A DNA stretch of 64,000 nucleotides from the NCBI GenBank assembly GCA_018449595.1, contig JAAVUU010000003.1, forward strand, positions 248,001 to 312,000, written 5' to 3'. Position numbers and translations under genes: made by a program. Origin of the DNA: Rhizobiales bacterium dw_265. Its GTDB lineage: Bacteria > Pseudomonadota > Alphaproteobacteria > Micropepsales > Micropepsaceae. Each line of letters opens with the position of its first letter. Positions within the stretch are counted from its first letter, which is position 1. Below are positions 54,398 through 63,824 of this stretch, piece after piece. Below the pieces are notes generated by a model. That model searched no databases and was not told where the DNA came from. It was given only the letters and a program-made list of their open reading frames with translations.

Positions 54398-55444
54398 ATG
54401 TCGGATAATCCGGTGGAAGCCCTGAACCTTAATAAGCAATCGCCCTCGCGTCAGCCCGCTATGAGCCTCGATGCGATCGAGGCTGCGCAGCGGCTGGCCG
54501 CAATCGTCGAATCGTCCGACGACGCCATCCTCAGCAAGGATTTAAACGGAATCATTCAAAGCTGGAACAAAGGTGCCGAGCGGATTTTCGGCTATACGGC
54601 CGAAGAAGCGGTTGGAAAGTCCATCACCATCGTCATCCCGCAGGAACTACAGGATCAGGAACCAGAAATCCTGCGCCGGATAGGAAAGGGGGAGCGTGTC
54701 GATCGGTTCGAAACCGTCCGGCAACGCAAAGACGGATCGCAGTTCCATGTCTCGCTGACGATCTCACCCATACGGAGTCACGAAGGAAAAATCGTCGGCG
54801 CCTCGAAGATCGCCCGCGACATCAGCGATCTGCGGCGCAGTCAGGAGCGACAGGAGGTGCTGCTGCGCGAGATGAACCATCGCGTGAAGAATCTGTTCGC
54901 CGTTGCCAGCGGCGTGGTGGCGCTGAGCGTCCGTTCGGCGGCAACGCCGGCGGACCTGGCGCGCGCAATCCAGTCCCGGCTAGCGGCGCTTTCGCGCGCG
55001 CACGAACTGATACTGCCGTCGACGGCCGGCCTGTCCGGTTCCACTGTGCCGCTGGCTGAACTGGTTCATACGGTTCTCTCACCCTACGACAGTGCCGATA
55101 AAGCCATAATCATCGAAGGGCCCGCTCTGGAATGCGGCTCCTCGGCTTCGACGTCGTTTGCGCTTCTCCTGCACGAATTCGCAACCAACTCCGTCAAATA
55201 TGGCGCGCTCGCCGATCCAGATGGTCGCGTCGCGGTGACGTGGGCGCTGGATGGCGACACGCTCCACTTAAACTGGTCGGAAGAACGTCCGGGCGCCACC
55301 GCAGAACCCAATCAAGTTTCCGGGTTTGGAACATTTCTGGTGGAGGCGACGGCGCGCACCATGGCAGCAAAGATCGAGCGGGTGTGGTCGGAGCACGGTC
55401 TCAAGATCGCCATCCGAATCCCGCTGAACAAGCTCAGGGTCTAG
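54398..55444 (+). CDS. PAS-domain HWE-family histidine kinase
   Basis: This 348-residue soluble kinase has one PAS domain (residues about 35-145, with DAILSKDLNGIIQSWNKGAE), the HWE dimerisation box LLREMNHRVKNLFAVASGVV with His161, and an ATPase domain with LLHEFATNSVKYGAL and the LNWSEE segment containing the family W-x-E. The ATG at 54398 is used. It is divergent from a single-domain receiver. PAS-HWE kinases often sense light, redox or small ligands; no cofactor-binding cysteine of the LOV type is seen. Confidence 0.9.
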   Translation: MSDNPVEALNLNKQSPSRQPAMSLDAIEAAQRLAAIVESSDDAILSKDLNGIIQSWNKGAERIFGYTAEEAVGKSITIVIPQELQDQEPEILRRIGKGERVDRFETVRQRKDGSQFHVSLTISPIRSHEGKIVGASKIARDISDLRRSQERQEVLLREMNHRVKNLFAVASGVVALSVRSAATPADLARAIQSRLAALSRAHELILPSTAGLSGSTVPLAELVHTVLSPYDSADKAIIIEGPALECGSSASTSFALLLHEFATNSVKYGALADPDGRVAVTWALDGDTLHLNWSEERPGATAEPNQVSGFGTFLVEATARTMAAKIERVWSEHGLKIAIRIPLNKLRV

Positions 55445-55576
55445 TTGGCGCTCGAACGGTCGCTAGCGCGGAAAGGTCGACTTCCCATGGCGCCGAATGA
55501 GAATCTTGAAGGCGCTGCCCGACGCGAAACCCACCGCCGTGCGCTATGACGACGTTCTATCGCTCCGCGTGAAACT

Positions 55577-56017
55577 CTAGCCGATCTTCATTTCCGCAAC
55601 CGGCGTCCATTTCTGCTTGCGTCGCGCCATGCGGCTGGGCAAATCCTCTGCGCCGTATTCATGGGCGGTGAGCGGAGAGTCGAGCGGCGGTGTCTCCCGT
55701 AAACTGTTGGCGTTGATGGTGATCCACATTTCGCCGCCATCTTCTATGAGCGCGCCGATATAGACGCCGCAATCGCGGCACAGGAGAAAATCGGCGGACT
55801 TCAGGCCGAATCTGTAGCGATGGAGTTTTTTGCCGTCGCGTACGGAAAGCTGAACCGTTCCGCACGGATCGCTGGTCGTGCGCGCGCCGTGACTGCGGCA
55901 GAAGCTGCACAGGCAAGCGCGCAAGCCGAGGACATCCAGTCCGGTACTCGCCCGAAAGACGTAAGCGAGATTGCCACAGTGGCACCCGCCTTCGAACCTG
56001 TGTCCCGGATCGCTCAT
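55577..56017 (-). CDS. GFA / CENP-V domain zinc-binding protein
   Basis: This 146-residue protein has the GFA fold with its zinc ligands: GCHCG (Cys12, Cys14), a CLCSFC cluster (Cys35, Cys37, Cys40), and CRDCGVY (Cys80, Cys83). The family was named after glutathione-dependent formaldehyde activation, but most members lack a proven reaction. It stands alone between the HWE kinase and a membrane protein; the 132-base gap before it holds nothing I recognise. Confidence 0.9.
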   Translation of the reverse strand: MSDPGHRFEGGCHCGNLAYVFRASTGLDVLGLRACLCSFCRSHGARTTSDPCGTVQLSVRDGKKLHRYRFGLKSADFLLCRDCGVYIGALIEDGGEMWITINANSLRETPPLDSPLTAHEYGAEDLPSRMARRKQKWTPVAEMKIG

Positions 56018-56293
56018 TGCAAGACGTTAGCGCAAACAAAAAAGGGGTGGCCAGCGCAAAACGCATGAAGATAAATCAGATGGCGGAGCTACTGACGATG
56101 GGCCACCCAGCGGATACCGTGCCGATGACCCCCCCATGGGAAAAGGCAGCGGCAGGCTCATCACCGGCCGGGGCAGTTGGGTTGGTGGGATACACCATGA
56201 AAAGCCCAGGAAGGCCGCACCGCTGCCACCGGCAGGGTCAAGGGACGCCCAAACCGGGCAGAATGTGATATGGCACCAGGAAAAGGTGCCTCA

Positions 56294-57004
56294 ATGCCAA
56301 AACCGACCCCGTCCTGGACGCAGATCGCAGCCGACTTTGTGACGGCCTATGCGCAGGGCAAGCGACCGAAGCGGGGGCTCTACGATTGGGCGGGCCTGGC
56401 GGCAAATGTCGCGATGGCCGTCTTTGCGGGCTGCTCGATTTGGCTGGTCTTCATCCAGATGAACCGAGACGCCGCCTTACATCGTGCTTGGGTGTCCGTA
56501 ACGCCCGAGTTTCCATCCGCGATGCGCCAGTTGCCCGGCGAGTTTCAGATTGATGTCATCTACCACCTGGAGAACAGCGGCGGCTCTCCGGCCAGGGGCG
56601 TATCGATCCTGGCGATGCTCATTCCGAAAAAGGCGAGTGACATCGTGGAAGCCCAACGGCGGCTTTGCTCGAGCATCCAGAAAGACCCAAACTACCGAGG
56701 CATTTACCCCCGCACGATTTTCCCTGGCCAAAAGTTCGAGCTGAAGCGCCAGGAAGCGATCGACGCGAAGATTGCAGACGCCACCATGAGAGCGACCGCC
56801 CCAGTGAACGATCTGAATTTTTGGCTGATCGGGTGCGTCGACTATCGGCTAGCAGACGGTGATGGGCGCCATCAGACCAAATTTGCTTATGCGCTGGCGC
56901 ACGTTGGGGGCAAGAGCGAGCCGTTCACCGTTACGGTCTTCATCGACAAGGCCGGCGTCGCCTTTCCCATACCGTACATGTTCGGCGGTTTTGAAGCGGA
57001 TTGA
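56294..57004 (+). CDS. hypothetical membrane-anchored protein
   Basis: This 236-residue protein has a basic N-terminus, one transmembrane helix at about residues 33-54 (GLAANVAMAVFAGCSIWLVF) and a soluble, probably beta-rich domain to the end (FQIDVIYHLENSGGSPARGV, then LNFWLIGCVDYRLADGDG). The layout resembles widespread single-helix bacterial proteins of unknown function. AAGG lies seven bases before the ATG at 56294; an upstream ATG at 56270 is less likely. The preceding 275 bases contain no supported gene. Confidence 0.65.
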   Translation: MPKPTPSWTQIAADFVTAYAQGKRPKRGLYDWAGLAANVAMAVFAGCSIWLVFIQMNRDAALHRAWVSVTPEFPSAMRQLPGEFQIDVIYHLENSGGSPARGVSILAMLIPKKASDIVEAQRRLCSSIQKDPNYRGIYPRTIFPGQKFELKRQEAIDAKIADATMRATAPVNDLNFWLIGCVDYRLADGDGRHQTKFAYALAHVGGKSEPFTVTVFIDKAGVAFPIPYMFGGFEAD

Positions 57005-57218
57005 GGTCAGGTGACCGACCTGTGCCGTCGCCCTGCCTCACCCGCATACATCGAAATCGTTATGCCCGTCGGCGACTGGTTTTTTTGGCGGCCTTACTGC
57101 TTTTTAACCGCCGGGCCTTCGGAATCATGCGGGCGCGAAGCCGGCGACGCAGCTCGCCAATGGATCGCGCTCCCGATGGACCGCTACGGACACTCAGATC
57201 TTGCCAAAGCAAGACTGT

Positions 57219-57232
57219 GCGTATATACCCGC
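57219..57232. promoter_or_regulatory. MarR-type operator, copy 1
   Basis: GCGTATATACCCGC, with a GTATATAC core, lies five bases before the marR start. Its exact reverse complement occurs at 57667-57680, before the next gene. Confidence 0.7.
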
Positions 57233-57236
57233 TTTA

Positions 57237-57653
57237 ATGAATGATGAATTCTTCTGCGCCTGTGTCATGCTAAGACAAGCGACACGCGCCGTCACGGCCG
57301 CCTACGACCATGCCCTTGCGCCATCAGGCTTGCGCATTACGCAGTTCTCAGTGCTCCGGACCCTTGCAAACCACGGTCCCATGGCGGTCACAAAACTCGC
57401 CAAAAGGGTCGCACTGGAGCGGTCAACAATGGGGCGTAATCTCGATCCGCTTGAGCGCCGCGGACTGGTGAGACTTGAAGTTGGTGCTAACGATCAGCGT
57501 GAGCGAATTGCCCACTTGACGAGAGCGGGTAAGGCCGCGATCCAAACAGCTCTTCCGCGATGGCGGGAGACACAGGATCGGATCGGCCCTTTGCTCGACG
57601 AAATCGCAATCAGCACCCTGGCTGAGAGGATCTCTGCGTTGAACAGTCGATGA
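57237..57653 (+). CDS. MarR-family transcriptional regulator
   Basis: This 138-residue regulator has the winged helix of MarR (residues about 30-100): LRITQFSVLRTLANHGPMAV, LAKRVALERSTMGRNLDPLE, RRGLVRLEVGANDQRER. The ATG at 57237 is used; the open frame begins at 57201. Perfectly matching inverted operator copies flank the gene, so it probably represses itself and the tautomerase gene behind it. Ligands of this family are often phenolic or aldehyde compounds. Confidence 0.9.
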   Translation: MNDEFFCACVMLRQATRAVTAAYDHALAPSGLRITQFSVLRTLANHGPMAVTKLAKRVALERSTMGRNLDPLERRGLVRLEVGANDQRERIAHLTRAGKAAIQTALPRWRETQDRIGPLLDEIAISTLAERISALNSR

Positions 57654-57666
57654 TTCATGACCATAT

Positions 57667-57680
57667 GCGGGTATATACGC
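57667..57680. promoter_or_regulatory. MarR-type operator, copy 2
   Basis: GCGGGTATATACGC is the exact reverse complement of the site at 57219-57232. It lies 27 bases before the tautomerase start. Confidence 0.7.
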
Positions 57681-57707
57681 GTTCCTATCGTAGGAGAGGG
57701 GGGTACA

Positions 57708-58094
57708 ATGCCGTTCGCCCATATCGATCTCATAAAAGGCAAACCTGCCGAGTACCGCCGCTCGATCGGCCAAATCGTCTACACGGCGATGGTTGAGATT
57801 CTCAAGGCGCCCGAAAATGATCGTTTTCAACTGATCACGGAGCATGAAGCGGAAAACTTCGTTTTCGACCCCAGCTTTTTTGGGATCGAGCGTTCCGCCG
57901 ACCTCGTCTTCGTGAGGTTGGAACTGGTCGGAGGAAGAGCAGCGGAACAAAAGCGTGACTTCTACAAGCAGGTGGCCGACGAACTACACACCAAGTTGGG
58001 CTTGCGGCGCGAAGATATCTTCATCAGCTTGGTCGAGACCGGCCGCGAAGACTGGTCACTGGGGAACGGCGAAGCTTCACTAGCAAAACCATGA
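57708..58094 (+). CDS. tautomerase-superfamily protein (4-oxalocrotonate tautomerase-like)
   Basis: This 128-residue protein starts MPFAHIDLIKG, exposing the catalytic N-terminal Pro2 of the tautomerase superfamily after Met removal. Length and two-part pattern (strand-helix units around residues 3-40 and 70-110) fit a fused-dimer type subunit. A strong GGAGAGGGG precedes the ATG. Its promoter carries the second MarR operator. It probably acts on an aromatic-degradation or reactive carbonyl intermediate. Confidence 0.85.
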   Translation: MPFAHIDLIKGKPAEYRRSIGQIVYTAMVEILKAPENDRFQLITEHEAENFVFDPSFFGIERSADLVFVRLELVGGRAAEQKRDFYKQVADELHTKLGLRREDIFISLVETGREDWSLGNGEASLAKP

Positions 58095-58424
58095 CATTAC
58101 AGCGGTGACGTCATTGATCCCAGTACCATTCACAACCCGGATGAAAGTTTGTGTGAAGGCTTCGTGTGCTCAGTCCAGAGGGGAGTCGAGGTTGTTGACG
58201 ATTCGGACGGTCCATCAAGCTTGCCCTGATATCGGCTTTCGATGCCGACGAGAGATTGTCTGCCAACGGCTACTTTGCAGACAAAGTTCTTCAAAGCGGT
58301 CCAGTGCACGGCCGGTTGCGGGTGATTGATCTCCGGAACGGTGTACAACAGCATACCACATCTCGGTGAAACTGCTGACCTTGCGACCGACCATGTTGCC
58401 CCGTTTGCAAATAGGAGAAGTTGG
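58095..58424. other. 330-base stretch without a supported gene
   Basis: Short open frames exist on both strands, but none has a family match, plausible codon pattern or ribosome-binding site. No repeat or tRNA-like structure was found. The base composition is lower in G+C than most of the window. Confidence 0.5.
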
Positions 58425-58820
58425 ATGTCTGATCGGGATCTGAACAGAGCCAATAAGGCTTTGGTGATCGAGGCGATTACGCGTGTATTCGTGGAGCGGG
58501 ATGTCACCGCGCCGGCCGAACTATTTCATTCGGATTATCGTCAGCACAATCCCTCTTTCCGCAATGGTAATGCGGTCCTCCCCGGCCTGATCTCGTCGCT
58601 GTCAGAGGGGTTCAAGTACGAGATGGGGATGGTCGTGGCGGAAGGCGATCTAGTGATGGTTCATGGCCGCTTTGTCGGTTGGGGACCGAAGCCGATGATC
58701 GGCGTGGACATCTTTCGTATCAGGGACGGTAAGCTCGCAGAACACTGGGATGTGCTGCAGGAAGAAGTGCCTGCGTCAGAGACCGCATCGGGCAACGCAA
58801 TGTTCGAGAGCGTGAGCTGA
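58425..58820 (+). CDS. SnoaL-like / NTF2-fold polyketide-cyclase-type protein
   Basis: This 131-residue protein shows the SnoaL pattern: NKALVIEAITRVFVERD, ELFHSDYRQHNPSFRNG, then VMVHGRFVGWGPKPMIGVDI and FRIRDGKLAEHWDVLQE. The motifs HNP and DGKLAEHWD are usual for stress- or catabolism-linked SnoaL-like proteins with no proven reaction. AGGAGA lies about eight bases before the ATG at 58425. A long hairpin begins four bases after its stop. Confidence 0.87.
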   Translation: MSDRDLNRANKALVIEAITRVFVERDVTAPAELFHSDYRQHNPSFRNGNAVLPGLISSLSEGFKYEMGMVVAEGDLVMVHGRFVGWGPKPMIGVDIFRIRDGKLAEHWDVLQEEVPASETASGNAMFESVS

Positions 58821-58823
58821 CCC

Positions 58824-58859
58824 CTGTCCGCCGGTTTCGTAGGCGAAACCAGCGGACAG
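58824..58859. terminator. long hairpin after the SnoaL-like gene
   Basis: CTGTCCGC (58824-58831) and GGTTTCG (58833-58839) pair with CGAAACC (58844-58850) and GCGGACAG (58852-58859) around a TAGG loop; the only mismatch is C58832/A58851. There is no T-run, so it may stop transcription with Rho or protect RNA ends, or be a palindromic repeat element. Confidence 0.5.
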
Positions 58860-59022
58860 GTGCGATCATCGAGGGCCGATGAAGTGAGTGTCTAGTGCAA
58901 CGACTACGGAGAACCTGCAACGGCCTGTTTCATCCCAAGGACAGATGATCTGTGACTAAGGCTCTTTCGGGCAAAGTACCCAACCATTAATGAAAGTTTT
59001 CGCTTGGCGGCCATCATATACG

Positions 59023-59769
<747 letters not shown>

Positions 59770-59915
59770 GGAATGTCTCTCCTCGTTTGTTCCAGTGGCG
59801 CCGGGATGGCGGTCCCTGGATGAAGTCCGGCTGTCCGCTGCGGAAATGCTTCGTGGCGGCAGGGGAGAGGTAAGACCGATATTGTATCGAATAAATGCAA
59901 GGTCTATGGATTGAC

Positions 59916-59933
59916 TGTTCACCTGTGTGAACA
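59916..59933. promoter_or_regulatory. inverted repeat between SDR and LysR genes
   Basis: TGTTCAC-CTGT-GTGAACA is a perfect seven-base dyad between the divergent SDR and lysR genes, 36 bases before the lysR start. It may be the LysR binding site; classic LysR T-N11-A sites differ, so binding by another factor is possible. Confidence 0.55.
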
Positions 59934-59968
59934 ATAAGCCACCGTTGCGACCAGGGAGACAGAGGCGC

Positions 59969-60949
59969 ATGGACCAGTTGGCAGCCATCAAGGTCTTTTG
60001 CCGCGTGGTGGAGGCCGGTGGATTCACAAAGGCCGCCGACTCGCTGGACATGCCGAAAGCCACAGTCAGCAAGCTTGTGGGCGGGCTTGAGGACCATCTT
60101 CGCGTCAAACTGCTCAAGCGGACCACCCGCCAGGTCCAGGTCACACCCGATGGCGTCGCCTATTACGAGCGTGTGTCGCGCCTGCTGCGCGAGCTTGATG
60201 ACATCGATAGCGCGTTCGACAGCGAAAGGGTCAAGCCGCGGGGCCGGATCGCGGTCGACGCCAGCGCCTGGGTGGCGAATGCCGTTCTGATTCCGGCTCT
60301 GCCGCGCTTCTACGCCGAATTTCCCGACATCCAGATCGAGCTGGGCGTTTCCGACCGTACGGTTCATTTGATCCGCGAGAATACCGATTGCGTGATCCGC
60401 GGCGGCCTTCTCGATGACCAGACCATGGTTGGACGATTGCTGGGCGAGTCGCGATGGGTCACGGCTGCCAGCCCGGCCTATCTGGCGCGTTTCGGCACGC
60501 CCGGATCTCCCCAGGACTTAGCGAAGGGACACCTTCTTATCCCGCACCAGTTAGCCTCAAGCGGACGGGCGACGCCATTCCGCTTCCTGAAGAATGGGGA
60601 AGAGTTGCAAGTGAATGGCGGCTCGCAGCTCAGCGTCAATGAAAGCAACGCCCATCTGGCCGCGGGCTTGGCAAGCCTTGGCGTCTTGCAAAGTTTCGAA
60701 TGGAAATTGCGGCCATATTTGGCGTCCGGACAACTGGTTGAGATGCTCCAAGACTGGAGTTCGGCATCCTATCCATTTCATATCCTCTATCCGCCCAACC
60801 GCTTCATGAACACGCGCTTGCGGGTTTTCATCGACTGGGCGATCAGGATATTCGCCGAACTTCAGGATACCCGGCCGGCGCCGAAGCCTGGGCATGTTGC
60901 GGAAGAGGGCCCTAAGAGCAGGGCGCGTGCGCTGCGGCGAGGGCTTTAA
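59969..60949 (+). CDS. LysR-family transcriptional regulator
   Basis: This 326-residue regulator has the N-terminal winged helix (residues 1-60: FCRVVEAGGFTKAADSLDMP, KATVSKLVGGLEDHL) and a C-terminal effector domain (about 90-300). The pattern VSRLLRELDDIDSAF is that of the CrgA/DmlR branch. The ATG at 59969 has GGAGACAGAGG upstream; earlier GTG at 59927 lies within the dyad. It very probably controls the divergent SDR gene. Confidence 0.9.
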   Translation: MDQLAAIKVFCRVVEAGGFTKAADSLDMPKATVSKLVGGLEDHLRVKLLKRTTRQVQVTPDGVAYYERVSRLLRELDDIDSAFDSERVKPRGRIAVDASAWVANAVLIPALPRFYAEFPDIQIELGVSDRTVHLIRENTDCVIRGGLLDDQTMVGRLLGESRWVTAASPAYLARFGTPGSPQDLAKGHLLIPHQLASSGRATPFRFLKNGEELQVNGGSQLSVNESNAHLAAGLASLGVLQSFEWKLRPYLASGQLVEMLQDWSSASYPFHILYPPNRFMNTRLRVFIDWAIRIFAELQDTRPAPKPGHVAEEGPKSRARALRRGL

Positions 60950-60958
60950 CCCCGGAAA

Positions 60959-61732
60959 TCAAGGACTATCCGGCGGCGCAAGGCCTGACCGTTGGATAAC
61001 CGTCGATCCCTCCGCGTCGCTCAGGGCATGCAGGAATGCGGTTGCCTGATTTCTCTCGTCGGCGTTCGCGGTGACCGCTGCGGCGTATACAAGTTTAAGC
61101 TGCAAATCGGCCGGCAATGGCTGCACTTCGACTCCCTTGATATCCTGCATTTCGCTGACCAAGGTGATGCCCAGCTCGGCCTGGCCATCTGCGACGGCTG
61201 CCGGCACACCTGGCCCGCTGTGTTGTAGCCGTGCCTTAGCCTTCACTTGCTCCGCAATGCCCATCTTTGCCGCCTGTTCAAGCAGGAACGTGCTGCTGAC
61301 GGCGCCGAGTGCCGGGTCTACATAGGCGAGCGATCTTGCGTCCATCAGGGTTTTGCGGACCGTCGCGCTGTCGCCGAGGTCAGGCCTGGGTTCCCCTGTC
61401 CTGGACGCGACGCCCAGCACCATGCGGCCGAGCCTGCGATACGAACCCGCCAGCAGCTTCTTTTGCGCCAGCGCGTCTAGCACGTCGGTGGTCGCAATGA
61501 CCAAGTCGTATTTCTCTCCCGCTTCGAGCCGTGATCCCACGCGGCTGACGACATCTACTGCCAGATCGACCTTGGTGCCCGTCTTTTGCTGGAAGTCGGC
61601 TGCGATTTGCCGGACGGGGGCTGCCATCCCGGCACCCGTCAGCACGTGAATTTGCGCACCCGCTGCTGACGAGGCATCCAAAACCAGAAGCAGGCTCGCA
61701 ACAGACGCCAAAACGGACTTCAGGAACGGCAT
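60959..61732 (-). CDS. ModA-like periplasmic substrate-binding protein, orphan
   Basis: This 257-residue protein has a signal peptide (MPFLKSVLASVASLLLVLDA, cleaved near AGAQ) and the extracellular solute-binding fold of ModA-type proteins: HVLTGAGMAAPVRQIAADF, KYDLVIATTD, LAYVDPALGAVSSTFLLEQ, then GQAELGITLVSE. No modB/modC genes lie nearby, so it is an orphan. The ligand might be molybdate, another oxyanion or an organic acid. It converges on lysR with nine bases between. Confidence 0.85.
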   Translation of the reverse strand: MPFLKSVLASVASLLLVLDASSAAGAQIHVLTGAGMAAPVRQIAADFQQKTGTKVDLAVDVVSRVGSRLEAGEKYDLVIATTDVLDALAQKKLLAGSYRRLGRMVLGVASRTGEPRPDLGDSATVRKTLMDARSLAYVDPALGAVSSTFLLEQAAKMGIAEQVKAKARLQHSGPGVPAAVADGQAELGITLVSEMQDIKGVEVQPLPADLQLKLVYAAAVTANADERNQATAFLHALSDAEGSTVIQRSGLAPPDSP

Positions 61733-61804
61733 GGTGTTTCTTCCCCGATATTTTGTCGCTCGATCACAGCCAATAAACCGACGGTCGTTGTGCTCCCTTC
61801 AGGA

Positions 61805-62992
61805 TCACAGCGCTTCCAGGGCAAGCGCGATGCCCTGGCCACCGCCAATGCAGAGCGTGACCAGGCCGCGGCGAAGGCCGTCCCGCGCCATGGCGTGGAT
61901 CAGCCGTGTCGCAAGCACGGCACCAGTCGCGCCGATGGGGTGACCATGGGCGATTGCGCCGCCTTCGACATTGACGATGTCTTCCGGCAAGCCCAGGGCG
62001 TGACTTACAGCCAGTGGCACCGCGGCAAAGGCCTCATTGATTTCCACTCTTTGCAGATCGGCGATGGTCCAACCGGCTCGCGCCAGCGCGTCCTGCACAG
62101 CCGGCACGGGCCCCAAGCCGAACATGCCTGGCTCAACCGCAGCGATGCCATAAGCCGCCAGCCGGACGGCGGGGCCTGCGGGCAGCTTATCGGCAAAAGA
62201 CCGCGTAGACACGATCATTGCGGCAGCGCCGCTATTCAGGCCGGGAGCATTTCCGGCTGTGATGGAGCCATCCGGCCGGAAAGCCGGCCGCAATTTCACG
62301 AGACCTTCGAGCGTGGTTTCCGGTCGTGGGGCCTCATCGTGCGCAAAGAGAGTGGAGCCTTTCTTGCCGTCGATGCTGACCGGCACGATCTCGGCGTCGA
62401 ACAGGCCCGCATCCCGGGCCTTGGAAAAGGCGAGTTGCGAGCGTAGCGCCCACTGGTCCTGCTGTTCCCGGCTAAGGCCGGCGGATTTTACAAGATCTTC
62501 TGTGTGCCAGCCGGAATGCTGGCCGGAAAAGGCGTCCTCCAGACCGTCCCGCAACATGCTGTCGAAGATCTCCGCCGGGCCCATGCGATAGCCCCAGCGT
62601 CCACCGTCAAGCAGATAGGGCGCCCGGTCCATGTTCTCCATGCCGCCTGCCACCGCCGCCGCGTAGCGGCCGAGGAGCACTTCCTGCGCGGCGCTCACGA
62701 TCGCCTGGGCGCCTGAGCCGCACACGCGATTCACGGTGAGGGCGGGAACGGACACGGGCACGCCGCCGCCAAGCGCTGCCTGCCGGGCGGGATTCATGCG
62801 ATTTCCCGCCTGGACGACATTTCCCATGATTACGGCGCCGATTTCGGTTGGCGCGAGGCCGGCCCGGCGAATGGTTTCCCGCACGACAGTAGCGCCGAGC
62901 TCCGTCGCTGGCTTGGATTTGAGGGCACCGTTAAAGGCGCCGATCGCTGTCCTCACGGGCACGGAGAGCACGATGTCCAGGGATTGGGTCAA
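61805..62992 (-). CDS. acetyl-CoA acetyltransferase (thiolase)
   Basis: This 395-residue thiolase has the nucleophile Cys91 in NRVCGSGAQA, His351 in AHGHPIGATG and the C-terminal Cys381 in LCIGGGQG. Both biosynthetic and degradative thiolases share these. The frame continues upstream to 63088, but the family begins at 62992. There the start is TTG, four bases after GGAGG; no ATG is available in frame. It is divergent from a TetR gene, with an operator-like dyad in between. Confidence 0.9.
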   Translation of the reverse strand: MTQSLDIVLSVPVRTAIGAFNGALKSKPATELGATVVRETIRRAGLAPTEIGAVIMGNVVQAGNRMNPARQAALGGGVPVSVPALTVNRVCGSGAQAIVSAAQEVLLGRYAAAVAGGMENMDRAPYLLDGGRWGYRMGPAEIFDSMLRDGLEDAFSGQHSGWHTEDLVKSAGLSREQQDQWALRSQLAFSKARDAGLFDAEIVPVSIDGKKGSTLFAHDEAPRPETTLEGLVKLRPAFRPDGSITAGNAPGLNSGAAAMIVSTRSFADKLPAGPAVRLAAYGIAAVEPGMFGLGPVPAVQDALARAGWTIADLQRVEINEAFAAVPLAVSHALGLPEDIVNVEGGAIAHGHPIGATGAVLATRLIHAMARDGLRRGLVTLCIGGGQGIALALEAL

Positions 62993-63054
62993 ATTTCCTC
63001 CATCCGCGCGGGCCTTGGCGCCTCGGGAGGTCTGAAACCTCGCGCGCCGACCGT

Positions 63055-63089
63055 GTGACCAATATTTGTATGAGTCACCAATTGTCAAC
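63055..63089. promoter_or_regulatory. putative TetR operator in the thiolase/tetR promoter region
   Basis: GTGAC (63055-63059) and GTCAC (63074-63078) form a dyad, and GTCACCAATTGTCAAC (63074-63089) closely matches the reverse complement of the second site at 63762-63785. Confidence 0.55.
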
Positions 63090-63110
63090 GCAACAGGAAG
63101 ACATTAATTT

Positions 63111-63749
63111 GTGCGCCAGATGGAAAAGAAATCGAGTGGCTCCGTTACGGTCGACGCGGGACAGCGGGGACCGGCTGAACATGAACGCCGCCAGCAAATT
63201 GTCGCAGCCGCGAAGCAGTATTTTCAGCACTATGGATATGAAAAGACCACCGTCGCCGAACTGGCCGAGGCGATAGGCTTTTCAAAGGCATACATCTACA
63301 AGTTCTTCGATTCCAAACAGGCCATCGGAGAGGTTGTCTGTTGTGGCGGGCTATCCGAGATTTCGGCGGTCATCGAGGCCATAGCGCACGAAAAAAAGCC
63401 GGCGGCCGATCGGTTAAGGCTTATTTTTCGCGGTTTGGCGCGCCAAAGCTCGGACATGTTCTTCAAGAACCGCAAGATGCACGACCTGGCCGCGACAAGC
63501 TTCCTGGAAAACTGGCAGTCCTCGCGACGCCATCGTGAAAAGCTCACGAATATCATCGAGGAACTGGTGCGCGAGGGCCGGGCGGCGGGCGAATTCGAAC
63601 GTAAGACCCCGCTGAAGGAAACAGCCAAGGCGATCATGGAAGCCCTCGACCTGTTTCAGCATCCCGTCCTACTCCAGCATCGGCTGGACACCGCCGACGA
63701 AGATGCGGTGCGGATGGCAAATCTGGTTCTCCGGAGCCTGGCACCCTAA
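63111..63749 (+). CDS. TetR-family transcriptional regulator
   Basis: This 212-residue repressor has the TetR helix-turn-helix at residues about 25-75: RQQIVAAAKQYFQHYGYEK, TTVAELAEAIGFSKAYIYKF, FDSKQAIGEVV. It starts at a GTG (63111) or at the ATG at 63120. It is divergent from the thiolase gene, and related sequence sites stand on both sides of it, suggesting control of itself, the thiolase and the next gene. Ligands of such regulators beside thiolases are often acyl-CoA or lipophilic compounds. Confidence 0.9.
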   Translation: MRQMEKKSSGSVTVDAGQRGPAEHERRQQIVAAAKQYFQHYGYEKTTVAELAEAIGFSKAYIYKFFDSKQAIGEVVCCGGLSEISAVIEAIAHEKKPAADRLRLIFRGLARQSSDMFFKNRKMHDLAATSFLENWQSSRRHREKLTNIIEELVREGRAAGEFERKTPLKETAKAIMEALDLFQHPVLLQHRLDTADEDAVRMANLVLRSLAP

Positions 63750-63761
63750 AAAAAAGCAGTT

Positions 63762-63785
63762 GTGACCAGTTGACAATATGGTCAC
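63762..63785. promoter_or_regulatory. putative TetR operator downstream of tetR
   Basis: GTGACC (63762-63767) and GGTCAC (63780-63785) form a perfect dyad with a 12-base spacer. The site precedes the partial gene at 63825 and resembles the site upstream of tetR. Confidence 0.6.
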
Positions 63786-63824
63786 TCGTATCCAGCTTCC
63801 CTCCGAGGGCCATCGGAGGCGAAA

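Noticed and set aside
56136..56342. 68-codon frame before the hypothetical membrane protein
   Set aside because: No family, poor ribosome-binding site and overlap with the better supported start at 56294.
57011..57244. 77-codon frame running into marR
   Set aside because: It covers the marR operator and promoter, has no conserved features and overlaps the marR start.
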